Source of the DNA: Mastigamoeba balamuthi | Lineage: Eukaryota; Evosea; Mastigamoebida; Mastigamoebidae | Assembly (NCBI GenBank): GCA_902651635.1 | Contig: CACRSC010000045.1 | Span: 147,839-211,838, forward strand | DNA: 64,000 bases | Reading direction: 5' to 3' | Part shown: piece after piece, positions 27,922 to 38,774 of the stretch | Layout of the letters: each line of letters opens with the position of its first letter | Position numbering within the stretch: the first letter of the stretch is position 1 | The notes under the pieces: model-generated | The model's database searches: none | Seen by the model: only the letters and a program-made list of their open reading frames with translations | What the model was told of the DNA's origin: nothing | Translations under genes and position numbers: made by a program

Positions 27922-28871
27922 CATGTTGGAGGGATGGTAGCACAGGACACGTGCTTTTTGACCTGGGGGTAGGGTGGCAGCTCTGTGTGGTCACGAGATG
28001 GTGCATGGAGAGCTGCTTCAGCACACTTCCAGAACGGCAATCTCAGTGCATCAAGCACCACATGGACGGCTCTGGATGCTGCCATGATGACCACACACAC
28101 CACGAGCACCTTTGCAATGTTAGCTGCGAGTCTTGTAAGAGTCTTGTAAGGTCACATGTATGCTCTGTGGCAGCCGGGCCATGAAATCTGTCATGGAGTG
28201 GCCTGATCATAGTGAGACCTGTCACACAGTGAGAAAGGGCCTGGACAAGCCAGTGGGGGAGAGAGATGCACAGCTGAACACCCAAAGAGGTGCTCGGGCT
28301 TGTGGTTCATCAAGGTCGGCACGTGCTTCTCTGCCTGGACGACGTCCCTGTGATGAGCAACAACTACTGCCGCACATGTCAGAGATGCTGCAGGACATTC
28401 GAGCACGCGGCGCACCCAATAGTTCGTGGAGGAATGAGAGCAGGTGCTTGAAATGGGGCCACGAGAGCTCAGAGCACACGCAGCACGTATCAGCGAAGAG
28501 AGTTCACAAATAGCTGGCATGTACACATCCATGCTCACGAGCAGCACACAGACAGTGCGAGAGTGCGTGCGGATAAGGCAGTGATCTTGGGCGGGCCGAA
28601 TTATGCCCGGTGGCTGTGCCCAGCATATGCCCACGAGCGCAGCACAGGGTGGCGGCCAAGACCGCAGTAGTGCTGTGCCCATAGAGCACTATGGGCCTTG
28701 ACTGCTGCACAGGCGATGAAAGTGAGGCAGCCGCATGCCACGAAGTGCTTGTCACACACGTGAGCTGGTAGACGCCGTGTGCATGCGGCTCTGCGTGCGC
28801 GTATGCCGCGCAGCTGTCATCGTTGTTGAACCACGCCACAAGTGGCTGGACGGGTACAGAAAAGACACAAA

Positions 28872-28970
28872 TATCTGCTGCAGAGGCGAATCTGCCACGT
28901 TTTTTTATCGGCTTCTTCTCTCTCTTTTTTTTTCTGCGCACACGGTGATTCTCTTGACCCGACCTAGCAA
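28872..28970 (-). repeat. Right terminal inverted repeat of the 8.3-kb transposon
   Basis: Reverse complement of the left repeat (20703-20800), imperfect over about 95 bases. TA follows directly at 28971. Confidence 0.88.
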
Positions 28971-28980
28971 TATCTGATCG

Positions 28981-30726
28981 ATGAGGCCGTGCAGGCGCCT
29001 GCCCGACGACAGCGAGGCAGTGGCCGCGCGCATCGCGTCGCTCTGCAAGCCCGCGCGCTCGGCGTCGGTGGTCGTGGCGCCCGCCGACACCTCCCTGGCG
29101 TCCCTGGCGCCCTGCAGCACCGCAAGCACCAGCACCAGCACCAGCAGCAGCAGCAGCAGCAGCGCCTCTTACGACGTCTTCGTCGCCGTCGACGACCGCG
29201 CAGGCGCATACGTCACCTACTGGCGGCCCCCGGCGCTCGTCTTCGCCGCCACGGGCGCCGTGCTGCTGCCCCGCGACGCCGACGCTGCCGTGGCGCTGGC
29301 GCTGGTCCTCTCGGGCGACGACGTCTCCGCGCCCCTGCGCCCGCGCTCCTCGGCGTTCTACGGCGGCTGCCAGTCGCCGCCTGCCCACGCCGAGGTGTCG
29401 GCCAGCGCCGTGCGGGCGAGGCTGCCGCCGGGCGCGCGGCTGCACGTGATGGCCCCTGCGTGCGCGGGCACCGCCAGCGCAGGCGACGTCGTCGTGTTCG
29501 TCCCCCGCGAGCAGTGCCCGCGGCCAGGCCACGTCAGCGTGGCCAGCGTGGACGACGACGACGAGGGCAACTCTGGAGACCACTCGTGGGAGGGGGCCAT
29601 GGAGGGGCGCAGGCGCATGCTGGCTGCGGGCAGGCTGCCCCGCGAGTGCGTCGCCACGTGGCCTCAGATGCGCCGCTGGCGACGCCGCCCTGTCGACGAC
29701 GACAGCAGCGCCGAAGACGCGGTCGACGGAGGGGATGAAGAGGAGGAGGACGAGGACGACGACGGCTATGGCGACGACGGCGACCAGAGCGACGACCAAG
29801 GGGACGCAGAGGAGCAGTACGAGCGGATGGCGGAGGCGCTGAGGGCGAGGGCGCCGCACGCCGTCGGCGGGGCGCTAGAGGAGGTGCGCTGCGGGGGCGT
29901 CCCCGGGGAGGAGGACAACCCGCTCTGGACCACCGAGAACTACGAGGAGCACGGCGACGACGGCATCGAGGCGGTCGTGCTGCACAGCGACAGCGGCGCG
30001 GAGCTGCGCGTGCCGGTCTTCCACTTCAGCGACGGCGGCGACTGGGACGTCCCGACCCACGTCTTCCTCTACGCGGCCCCGGCGCCGATGGGCGGCTGGC
30101 GCGTCGCCTGCTACGTCCCCTACGCAGGCAACGACATCTCGGTCATGCGGGGGTCCAACGGCTTCAGCCTGGACGGCTTCTACAAGGAGGTCTGCGACGG
30201 CATCCGCGAGCACGACGGCGAGACAATCGAAGACGAGGAGGCGACGAGGGCTGCGCTTCTGGAGCTGTCTCGGGTGCTCCGCCCTGCGCCTGCCGTGCCC
30301 AGGCTCTCCGTCCTCTCCGCGCGCGCGGTCGCGGTGTCGGGCGCGCTGCCTGTGCCCGGGAGAGACGTGCCAGAGAGCGCGTTTGCCGAGCTGCTGCCGT
30401 GCCTCCTCGAAGCTCGCAGCCAGAGGCTCGTCCGGCGGCAGCTGCAGGACGACATGGAGCACGTCGACGTCCCGCCCGCGCTCGAGGTGAAGCCCGAGAC
30501 GGAGCTGGCGCTGGCGTGCGCGCGGGAGAAGAGGGTCGTCAAGGGGCCGCTGGCCAAGCTCGCGGTGGGCCTGCGGGACCTCAGCTCGGCGGCCTGCCTG
30601 CACCCCTCGAGCATCCCGAGCGGGTACGAGGTCTACTACAGGCACGCGGGCGACACCGGCCCCTTCAAGGCGTGGTCGGTGGCACTGCGCAACGACCTGC
30701 ACGAGCCGTTCCAGATGCGCTGGTGA
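28981..30726 (+). CDS. Acidic protein of unknown function
   Basis: 581 residues in one exon, host-like GC-rich codon use. A Ser/Thr run (CAG/AGC repeat) lies near residue 50 and a strongly acidic Asp/Glu tract near 235-280. A better-ordered segment (about 310-400) contains PLWTTENYEEHGDDG and WDVPTHVFLYAAPAPMGGW. I recognise no family. The ATG is eight bases from the transposon's right end; the true 5' end, promoter or an upstream exon may have been displaced by that insertion, so the start is uncertain. Confidence 0.62.
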   Translation: MRPCRRLPDDSEAVAARIASLCKPARSASVVVAPADTSLASLAPCSTASTSTSTSSSSSSSASYDVFVAVDDRAGAYVTYWRPPALVFAATGAVLLPRDADAAVALALVLSGDDVSAPLRPRSSAFYGGCQSPPAHAEVSASAVRARLPPGARLHVMAPACAGTASAGDVVVFVPREQCPRPGHVSVASVDDDDEGNSGDHSWEGAMEGRRRMLAAGRLPRECVATWPQMRRWRRRPVDDDSSAEDAVDGGDEEEEDEDDDGYGDDGDQSDDQGDAEEQYERMAEALRARAPHAVGGALEEVRCGGVPGEEDNPLWTTENYEEHGDDGIEAVVLHSDSGAELRVPVFHFSDGGDWDVPTHVFLYAAPAPMGGWRVACYVPYAGNDISVMRGSNGFSLDGFYKEVCDGIREHDGETIEDEEATRAALLELSRVLRPAPAVPRLSVLSARAVAVSGALPVPGRDVPESAFAELLPCLLEARSQRLVRRQLQDDMEHVDVPPALEVKPETELALACAREKRVVKGPLAKLAVGLRDLSSAACLHPSSIPSGYEVYYRHAGDTGPFKAWSVALRNDLHEPFQMRW

Positions 30727-31156
30727 CGCAGCAGTTGCCTCGATTCCGTTGATGCTTGTGGAACCTGGGGCGAAGGCTGCCATCCTGCCATCTTTGTTCC
30801 CAACTTCCGGTGTCTGCAGTGCTCACGCAGCTCGCACCCGCCAAGGTCGCACGGCTGGGACCGAGTGTTTCCGCTCACGCCCGCAAATTCCGACTGTGAG
30901 TGAAATCAAATGTGCATTGCTTCTTTGACACGCTGCACGGCCCATCCCCTCACTCACGGACTGACCCAGCCGAGTTTTTTGGCCGATAACACACGTTCAG
31001 TACGATTCCCCTTTGCTCAGTGCCTGCTTCAAGGTACTGTTGCATTCCGGCTGCCGCAACTCAGCACAGTCCACCAGTTTCCACTTCGGCGGCAATTCCC
31101 GCGATGATTCCTCCGAGAAATCAAGATATTTTCCCACAAGATTTCTGGTGTGTTTC
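30727..31156. other. Intergenic
   Basis: About 430 bases; nothing recognised. Confidence 0.5.
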
Positions 31157-33872
31157 ATGGACACGTGTGTGCACTGCGGGCACCCCATCTCGCCCTTCTT
31201 CGGCACGCCGGGTCCGCCGCGTCTCCCCACGCCCACCCCGCCCCCACCCCCACCCCCGCGTGCTGACGCCACCCGCGGCCTGCGGGACCACCGCGCGCAG
31301 GCGGGGAGGAGGGGCTGTTCGACCAGCCGGCCCCGTGCGCGCGGCACGCCCACAGGCGCGGGGAGCCCGTCACGGAGATCCTCTGCGTGACCGAGGGCTG
31401 CGTGCCGGTGGCGTGCCTGTGCCTGTACTGCCTGGCCGAGGACCACGCGGGCCACACGCTCTGCGTCGCCCCCGCCGGCGCCTCCCCCGCCCTCCTCGCG
31501 GCCGCCGCCTCGGCCCCCGCTGCTGCCCCCGCCTCCCAGGGTGCGCCCAGGGCCCCGCCTGCTGCACACACGCGCACGCACGCGCGCACAGACGCCCTCT
31601 GCGGAGGTCCCTGCGCTGGTGGGGTCGTTTTTCGCGATTTTCGTGTAAAGGGGAGCTGCAAGTGCACCTGCAGGGCTGCGCACCGATGGGGCTCCACGCC
31701 CTGCTCGCGGCGTCGCAGAGCGCCCGCACAGCACGGCGGCAGACACCGCGAGGCGGGGAGGAGGCAGCACTGCCCCAACACCGGTAGCGTGGGTGGGGCT
31801 GCCAGGCGGTGTGTTGGGCCAGCGCTGCCTCCTGTGAGCGTCGCTGGCCCAACACCGCCTGGCCTGGCAACCCCACCGGAAGAAACGGGGCAGACAGAGG
31901 AACTGGGGGCACTGGGGGCACTGGAGGGCTTTGGGGGCAATAGGGAAACGGACACACACACGCAGAGCAGTTCAGCACAGGCACACACTGACAGGCCACC
32001 CTCCCCCCGCGTACAGAGAGCCCCTTATGCGTCGCGCAGCCCGTCACGCGTGGTAGGCAGCACAACCGTCTCTGCCTCTGCCACTGCCACTGTGCGCTCA
32101 TGTGTGTGTGCGTTGCCGTGTCCGGGGGCACGCGCGTGCAGAGGACAGCAGCAGCAGCAGCAGCAGCAGCAACGCGGTGGCCGTGTCGAGCCCCGAGAGC
32201 ACGGCTGTCGTGCAGGGCTCGCCCCTGGCAGCGCAGTCGCCGACGGCTGCAGTGCCCTCGCCGCAGCAGGTCGACACCCCCACGCCCGCTCTGCCGCCTG
32301 CCCTCGAGATCGAGTCTGTCTTCGGCCTCGTTGCAGCCTCCTGGATCCCCTTCACCCTCGACGGTGCCCTCTGGCCCCCTCTCTTGTCCCTCTCCCTTCT
32401 CTCGCGCTGAGCCCCGTGCGGGGTCAGCAGACCAGAAGACGTGGATGCTGGCGGTGGAGAGCACAGCACAGATCGAGCAGTTCAGCGTGCAGTTCAGGAA
32501 CCACAGCGGGGCCTGCGTCGTCAGGACGCACCTCTACGAGGCGCCGCGCATCTCAGAGGTCACCGACGTCGCCGTCGCGCAGCCCCGCGAGATAGCGCCG
32601 GGCGAGCCGCTCGTCTGCTTCAACGCGGGCGTCTCGCACGCCGTCTACCGCGTCTCCGAGGCCTCGGCGCCCCACGTCGAGCTCGCGATGCGCCTGACGT
32701 TCTCGCTGACGAGCGACTCGCGCTGCTGCGTGCGCCTCGAGACGCGCTGCGTCGCCGCGAGCGCATCCGACGGCGAGGCGTTCCCGCGGTCGATCTTCTG
32801 CCAGGTGGGCACGTGCGCGCGCGGGGCGCTGCCCGCGTCCAAGGTGCAGGTGCTGCCGGGGTCCGAGCAGAAGAAGAAGTACTGCTGCGGCAAGGGCATG
32901 ATGCACCAGTGCCTCACGTGCCGCAAGTCGCTCAGCGCGGGCAACGCGGCGGACCACCGGTGCAAGCAGCGGGCCGCGTCCAGCGCGGGCTGGGCAGCAG
33001 CGGAGCCCAAGGCCAAGCGCAGGCGGTACGCGGACCTGCGGGCGCTGGTCGTCGTGCTGTCGCTGACGTGCGTCGTGGGGTCGCTGGCGTACTTTGTGCC
33101 GCAGTACCAGCACGGCCACGGCGGCCACGACGTCGTCGCCCGCAGGCCCGTCGTGCCCACCGCGTACCCCGAGAGCTCCGCGTCGAGCGGCTACGCGTCG
33201 ACCGCGCGCGCCGGGCCCAAGCTCAGGCGCACGCCGGTGGGCGTGAGCGTGGAGCTCGCCAGCAGCTCGCTGGGCAGTTGGTACGACGTCGAGGTCGCCG
33301 ACGACGCGCCCGAGAAGATGCTGTTCCACCAGAACTCGCAGCGGTCCGTGTCCTCGTCGAGCGCCAACTTCGTCCAGCCCGCGGCCTCGGACACGTCCGC
33401 GCTGGCCGGCAAGTCGCCCGCCACCGGCGCTGCGAGCTCCAACGCTGCAGCGCAGGCGGACCAGCCAGCAAAGGCCGCGGGCAGCACCGTCGCCGCCGCA
33501 GATGCGTCCGAGGCCTTTGATGTGGTGACGCTGAACGCGAAACTCGACACCGTCCAGAGCGCGTCCGAGGAGGAGCCCCAGGCGGAACAGACTTCCTTCC
33601 GCACACGTGCGAAGCCCTCTCTGGTGCGACTCGGCCCCGCTGACGCCCCCGCTCCCTCGGCAGCTCCTGCGAGCGCCCGCAGGTGGGAGGACTCGGACGA
33701 CGTGTTGCAGGCGCGCGAGTGGGCGTCGGCGTGCCCCCCCGCGTGCGCTGCGGCGTGCCTGGTGGCCGCTGCGCTAGCGGGTGCTCTCGTGTGCTTCCTC
33801 TGCATGCGGTTCGTGCTGCCCGGGGCGGCGCGTGTACACGAAAGAGACCACACACTCTTGCAGTCGCAGTGA
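31157..33872 (+). CDS. B-box zinc-finger protein with two membrane segments
   Basis: Exons 31157-31202, 31301-31540, 32142-32363 and 32428-33872 give about 650 residues. Exons 1-2 give CVHCGHPI, then CARHAHRRGEPV...CLCLYCLAEDHAGHTLC, a B-box-type C-x2-H...C-x2-C...H...H pattern. Exon 1 joins only with a GC donor (G|GCACGC), which yields an intact FFGGEEGL junction. Exon 3 starts with an AGC-encoded Ser run. Exon 4 holds a possible beta domain, a Cys-rich patch (KKKYCCGKGMMHQCLTCRKS), one membrane helix (LRALVVVLSLTCVVGSLAYF), a Ser/Ala-rich linker, and a second hydrophobic segment near the C-terminus. B-boxes mediate protein contacts, often beside RING domains; no RING is visible. A membrane-anchored B-box protein is unusual. 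The domain after exon 3 is unidentified. Confidence 0.72.
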
Positions 33873-34004
33873 AACACAAACGCCACGCACCCCTCCCCGC
33901 CACGCACGCGAGGGCGGGGTGCACCCCCCCCAACACACACATCGTGCACCTGCAACACATCGCTGCTGTCACTTTTCTGTACCCGCTGGGGGAGGAGGAG
34001 GAGG

Positions 34005-35342
34005 TCAATTGTCTGCCGTGCGCCCAGCGGCGGCGCTCCTGCTCTTCAGGCCCTCCGCGGCCTTCTGGCGGCGCCCGACAGCCTTGGCAGGGGAGGAGGG
34101 CGTGGCCCGCTGCTGCTGCTGCTTCCTGGCGTCCGCAGCCGCCTGGGCAGCGCGTGCGGCCCGGGCAGGAGCGGACATGCGGGCCCAAGCGATGGTGGCG
34201 CACATGACGGCGACGCAGGCGCAGCACACGCCCGCAGCGCCCGCCAAGACGACGGCCTCTGTGTCCGCGGGGTCGACGCCGAAGGCCAGGAGGGCCCTGT
34301 CGGGCACGAGGCGCCTCACCGACGCCGCAGCGGCATCGACGGCAGCGCTGAGCGCGTCCTCGTGCATCTGGGCGGCCTCCTGCTGCTGCTGCTGCTGCTG
34401 GGCGTCGAGGGGCTCCATGGAGAGGACCTCCTGCGAGACCTGCTCGCCCGTGTTGGGGTCCATCGTCGTCGACACGGTCATGACGTACCTGCGCACGACC
34501 GTCTCGTCGCCGTCGTCGCCGTCGCGGGGCGCTGCCCTGTCGTCCTCGCCGTCGGACAGGCCCCTCCGCGGCCTCTCTGCCGCCCCCTGCGCAGCTGCCG
34601 TGTCGCGCTGCTGCTGTGCCTCCTGTTGCTGGCGAGCTGCCTGCTGGGGTGCCTGCTGCTGCTGGCGAGGCGCCTGCTTTGGTGACTGCTGCTGGGGAGT
34701 TGCATGCTGGGGTGCCTGCTGCTGTTGCTGCTGGGGAGGTGCTTGCTGGGGTGGCTGCTGTTGGGGAGGCTGTTGCTGTTGGTGAGCTGCTTGTTGCTGC
34801 TGCTGTTGCTGTTGCTGAGGTTGCTGCTGCTGCTGTAGCTGTTGCTGAGGTGGCTGCTGCTGCTGCTGGTGAGCTGCCTGTTGCTGCTGCTGTTGCTGTT
34901 GCTGAGGTTGCTGCTGATGGTGAGTTGCCTGTTGCTGCTGCTGCTGCTGTAGCTGTTGCTGAGGTGGCTGCTGCTGCTGGTGAGCTGCCTGTTGCTGCTG
35001 CTGCTGCGTCTGCTGAGTCTGCTGGGGGCGCTCTGTTTGCTGTGGCTGCTGTGGCTTGTTGTGCAGGGGGCGCTGTACCGGTGGCTTCTGCGGCTGGCGT
35101 GGCTGCTGCTGCTGCTGCTGGGCCTGCGCTGCCTGGGGCTGCGGGGGCTGCCGGGTCATCTGGGGCTGCTCGAGGGTGTCAGGGCAGCTGCCCCCCACGC
35201 AGCGCACCTCCGCGGGGCCCACGCTCACGCTCCTCACGTCGATGCCCACCCTGCCCCACGCAGGGGCGCTCAGGGCCACGGCCCCCAGCACCACCGCCGC
35301 TGCGAATGTCGCGCGGCACGCCATCGCCATCGCCATCGCCAT
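34005..35342 (-). CDS. Gln-rich single-pass membrane protein with signal peptide
   Basis: 445 residues. The N-terminus has four alternating Met-Ala codons (a hexanucleotide repeat, so the start is ambiguous), then a hydrophobic signal peptide ending near AWG. Residues 60-250 are almost entirely Gln, with His and Pro, encoded by CAG/CAA runs. A conserved-looking stretch RRYVMTVSTTMDPNTGEQ follows, then a membrane segment (EAVVLAGAAGVCCACVAVMC) and a basic Ala-rich tail. The topology is type I: Gln-rich domain outside or luminal, basic tail inside. Function unknown; the repeat tract is likely variable in length. Confidence 0.7.
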   Translation of the reverse strand: MAMAMAMACRATFAAAVVLGAVALSAPAWGRVGIDVRSVSVGPAEVRCVGGSCPDTLEQPQMTRQPPQPQAAQAQQQQQQPRQPQKPPVQRPLHNKPQQPQQTERPQQTQQTQQQQQQAAHQQQQPPQQQLQQQQQQQATHHQQQPQQQQQQQQQAAHQQQQQPPQQQLQQQQQPQQQQQQQQQAAHQQQQPPQQQPPQQAPPQQQQQQAPQHATPQQQSPKQAPRQQQQAPQQAARQQQEAQQQRDTAAAQGAAERPRRGLSDGEDDRAAPRDGDDGDETVVRRYVMTVSTTMDPNTGEQVSQEVLSMEPLDAQQQQQQQEAAQMHEDALSAAVDAAAASVRRLVPDRALLAFGVDPADTEAVVLAGAAGVCCACVAVMCATIAWARMSAPARAARAAQAAADARKQQQQRATPSSPAKAVGRRQKAAEGLKSRSAAAGRTADN

Positions 35343-35611
35343 GCGTCTTTTGGTTGGCTCGTGTTGTGTGCGTTGCCCCTCTCGTGTGCTATCTCCCCGT
35401 CAATATCTCCCAGAAATCGGACTCGCTGATTTTTGAAACCCGAGTTTCAAATCAGACACCCTACGCCCTCATCGCTCGGTACTCCCCCGCAAAGCACGTC
35501 GTTCGCCATGCGGACCACCGGTGCTGCAAGACCTCCCCAGAGCCGCACAGATCCGGCAGCAGATTCGCTGGTAGCCAGAAATAGAACGGGCGACGGAGCC
35601 GGCGTGGATGC

Positions 35612-38600
35612 ATGCAGGGCGAGCAGCTGCGCAGGCTCTTCGAGCGCCTCGAGCACAGCGTCCACCAGAGCGGTGCGCTCGCCTCGCCCTCCCCCCCCTG
35701 GCCCTCTTGCTCGCTGCTCGCTGCTCGCTGATGCCGCTGGGCGTCGGTGGGCGCAGGGTGGCAGGCGGTGCCCCCGGACCTCTTTGAGCGGGGGCCCTCG
35801 TCCGCCTTCCCCGAGCCCCTCGGCGACGCCCCCGACCCCTACCGCATCGCAAACCACATCCTGTCCGCCCCTCCGTACTCCCCCCCTCCTCCCCCACCTC
35901 TTGCTGTGCGCGCCAGGCCCAACAGCACTGCCACACTCGCCTGCCGAGTGCGGCGCCAGCTGCGCAGTTGCTCGCATGTCCCGTGAAAACCGACGGCCAA
36001 ACCCCCCCGGGAACGTGGGCTCGGCTGCGCGTGACAGCAGCGATTATCAATGCCCGAGCAGCTGCGTGCAACTGCGCAAGACTCTCGCTGGGCCAACCGA
36101 AATCAATTGTCTTTGGTGGCGCCATGCGAAAACCGGAGCATCGCATAACGCAGCTCGCCCGATTTGCGGGACGAGAGAGAGCGAATGCGCCGTTCCATGC
36201 GGTCGACATGCGCGGGTGCCGCGTGATTGTCCTGCTGGCGCGCTCCACTCAATTGATTTGTTTGGTGGCCGCCCCCCATTGTCCTCGGAGACCACTGCTG
36301 ACGCTTGTGCGGTGCCCTGCAGGAGCACGCTGAGGTCGCAGAGCACCCCGCTGCTGGGCGACGCGCAGGTGCGGGCCATGTGCGAGGCCCAGGGCGCCAC
36401 CGACGTCAGCAGGCTCGAGGTGCTGCGCGACAGGGCCACCCGCGGCCTGGGTGCCCGCCGCCGCAGCGCCCTGCGCGCCGTCCTGCGCGGCTGCCTGGCC
36501 GCCTGCATGGCCATGGAGGGCCCCACGGACGCCCATCTCGCCGCCGTCGCCCGCGTGCTGGCCGACGGCGTCCTCGCGAGGCCCGCGGACAGGGAGCAGC
36601 TCGCCGCCGTCTCGGCCTCGCTGGCCACGATGGCGCAGTTCTGGGACTTCGTGCTCGACGAAGGCGACGACGCGGCCGATGTGCCCTCCGCCGCTGTCGC
36701 TGCCGCCGCCTCGCGCTCGCCGCGCAGGGCCGAGGCGCTGTCCCCTCGTGTCGCCGGCGCTGTCGTCGGCGCGGCCAGGCGGGCCGCCGCGTCCGTGCGG
36801 GCGCTGCGCGACGAGTACGCGCGGTGGTCGTCGGAGACCTCGCAGGAGCTCGCGCAGGCCGCGCGGTCGGCCGTCGCCGCTGTCCGCGCCAAGGAGGAGG
36901 AGGCGCACGCCCTGCGCACGATGGCCGCGGAGCAGGCCGAGGCGGCCAAGCAGTACAGAGCGGCGGCGGCCGAGTCGCAGTCGCTGGCCGAGCGCAGGGC
37001 CGAGGCGGCCGCGCAGGTCTCTGCGCAGCTCGAGAAGCTCCGCGAGCAGCACGACGACGCACAGCACGCCGCGCGCTCGCTCGAGCTCGACCTGCGCGAC
37101 GCCCAGCGGAGGCTCGCCGACTCGGAGCGCGAGCGCGCGGTGATCAGCGCCCAGCTGGCGCCGCTGCTCGACGACCAGCGCTCGCGCGCGGCGTCGGCGG
37201 CCGAGTCCGCGCGCAGGGAGAGCGCCCTCGAGGCGCGGGCGTGCCAGGCAGAGTCCGCGCTGCTCGAGGCGCAGCGGCAGGCGGCGGCGGCCGAGGACGC
37301 GGCCTCGCAGCTGCGGGAGGAGCGCGCGAAGGTACTCGCGGATGCGGCGATGTCGCAGTCGCGCGAGTCGGCGGCGCAGCAGCGCGCGCTGGTCCTCGAG
37401 CGCGAGCTGAGCGAGGCCCGGCACGACCTCCGCGACGCTCTGGCGCGGGCCGCTGCGCACGAGGCCGACGCGGAGCAGCTCCTGCGGGAGCGGTCGTCGC
37501 TGGCGCACGAGCGCGACGTGCTGGCGGCGGAGCTCGGGGGCGAGCGCCACACGATCGCCTCGGCGCTGGCAGCGGCGCACGCCGAGGCCACCACGGCGTC
37601 GGGGAGGCTCGCGGCCACGCAGGCGGAGCTCGAGGCGGAGCGCGCAAAGTACCTCGATGCCTCGCGGGCGCTCAAGAGAGCCAAGGAGTCGGAGACGCGG
37701 GCGGCGGCTGAGAGGGACAAGCTCTCCGACGAGGCCGCGGAGCTCTCTGCCCGGTCGCAGACCCTCAGCGCTCAGCTTGCGGCTTCGCGGGCCGAGTCAG
37801 AGGAGCTCCGCAAGCAGGTCGCGCGCCTGCTGTCGGCCGAGGACGAAAAGCCCGCGGAGAGCGCAGGCAGCATACAGGCGGCTAACGCGTGGGCGGAGCT
37901 GCGCGGGGCGGAGAATGAGGCGGAGCTGCGGGCGAGGGCCGAGGAGGCCGAGTACCAGCTCGCGCAGGAGAGGGCGTACGGGCGGAAGCTGCAGGCAGAG
38001 GCCAACACTCTGCGCGGGCAGCTCGCCGTCGCCGAGGAGCGCGTGGCCGAGCAGCAGCGGGCCATCGAGCACGAGGCCGAGGAGCTGCGGCAGCGCTCGG
38101 CCGAGCTCGAGGCCGCGCGCATGGAGGTCGCCGCGCTGCGCCCCCTGGCCGCGGGCGTCGCCGAGCGCAAGGAGTCGCTCGAGCGCAGCCTGCCGAGGTG
38201 CTCTGCGGACTTTGCCAGCGTGGTGAGGGGGAGCAGCACTCCGCCCACGCCGACGCTGTCGGGGTCCGTGCGGTCCAAACTGCTGCGGAGCGTCCGGAGG
38301 AGCGCAGTCGAGGACGACACGAAGAAGCTCACCGAGGAGAACGCGAGGCTCAACAAGGAGCTCGCGGCGGCGAGGGACGAGGCCCGGAGGGTGCGCGAGG
38401 CTCTGGAGCAAGAGGTGTCCGAGCTCGTCCACGAGCGGTCAGGTCTGCTGGACGAGCTCAACGTGAGCGAGGACGACGTACGGGGGCTGCGCGGAGAACT
38501 GCGGGCTCTGGAGCAGAGGGCGGCGAGCATCAGGATGTCGGCGACGGCTCACGCGAGGAAGCAGCACAGGGGAGCGAGCGAGAGCGGATCGGACTCGGCC

Positions 38601-38774
38601 AAGGGAGGCGGATGCGTTCTGTCGCACGTGGAGTTGTCGCCGATGGACAAGATGACACCGAGGAGCGCCGGGAGGATCGCGGCAGAGGAGGGAACGCAAC
38701 GCAGACGACAAGAGGTCAACCAGATGATCAAGGCCGTGCACGCCAGAAGGCGTTTGTCCACCCTCCATTCATGA
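35612..38774 (+). CDS. Long coiled-coil protein
   Basis: Exons 35612-35672, 35757-35874 and 36323-38774, about 876 residues. Both introns keep frame (donors GTGCGC and GTACTC). The N-terminus (MQGEQLRRLFERLEHS, then PYRIANHIL) and residues 60-190 look globular and helical. Residues of about 225-680 are near-continuous Ala/Glu/Arg/Leu heptads. A Ser/Pro-rich hinge (SSTPPTPTLSGSV) separates a second coiled coil (720-810) from a polar tail. It resembles cytoskeletal or vesicle-tether proteins in form only; no specific family recognised. The 448-base intron 2 holds two copies of a TCAATTG-centred motif. Confidence 0.78.

Larger units (their letters stand above)
20701..28972. mobile_element. 8.3-kb DNA transposon of the Tc1/mariner-IS630 type with TA target duplications
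   Basis: Both ends carry imperfect inverted repeats of about 95 bases starting TTG(T/C)(C/T)AGGTCGGGTC and are bounded by TA (20701-20702 and 28971-28972). A DDE transposase (26887-27921) and a divergently transcribed Cys-rich protein (25704-26864) sit near the right end. The TA duplication agrees with the transposase family. At 8,268 bases between the TAs it is very long for this superfamily, where 1.5-5 kb is usual. The left two thirds are AT-rich, poor in open frames and hold a LINE remnant, so later insertions probably swelled it. Stretches at 20.8-22.2, 23.8-25.7 and 28.0-28.85 kb hold nothing I recognise. The right end lies eight bases before the next host ATG. Confidence 0.78.

Noticed and set aside
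28191-28682. 163-codon minus-strand frame in the right part of the transposon
   Set aside because: No motif, and composition matches surrounding noncoding DNA.
28504-29859. 451-codon minus-strand frame spanning the transposon end
   Set aside because: It crosses from transposon into host gene on the antisense side and has no motif.
36047-37720. Minus-strand Ser/Ala/Arg-rich open frames opposite the coiled-coil gene
   Set aside because: Antisense of GCG/GAG/CGC codons; the low-complexity composition has no domain signal.
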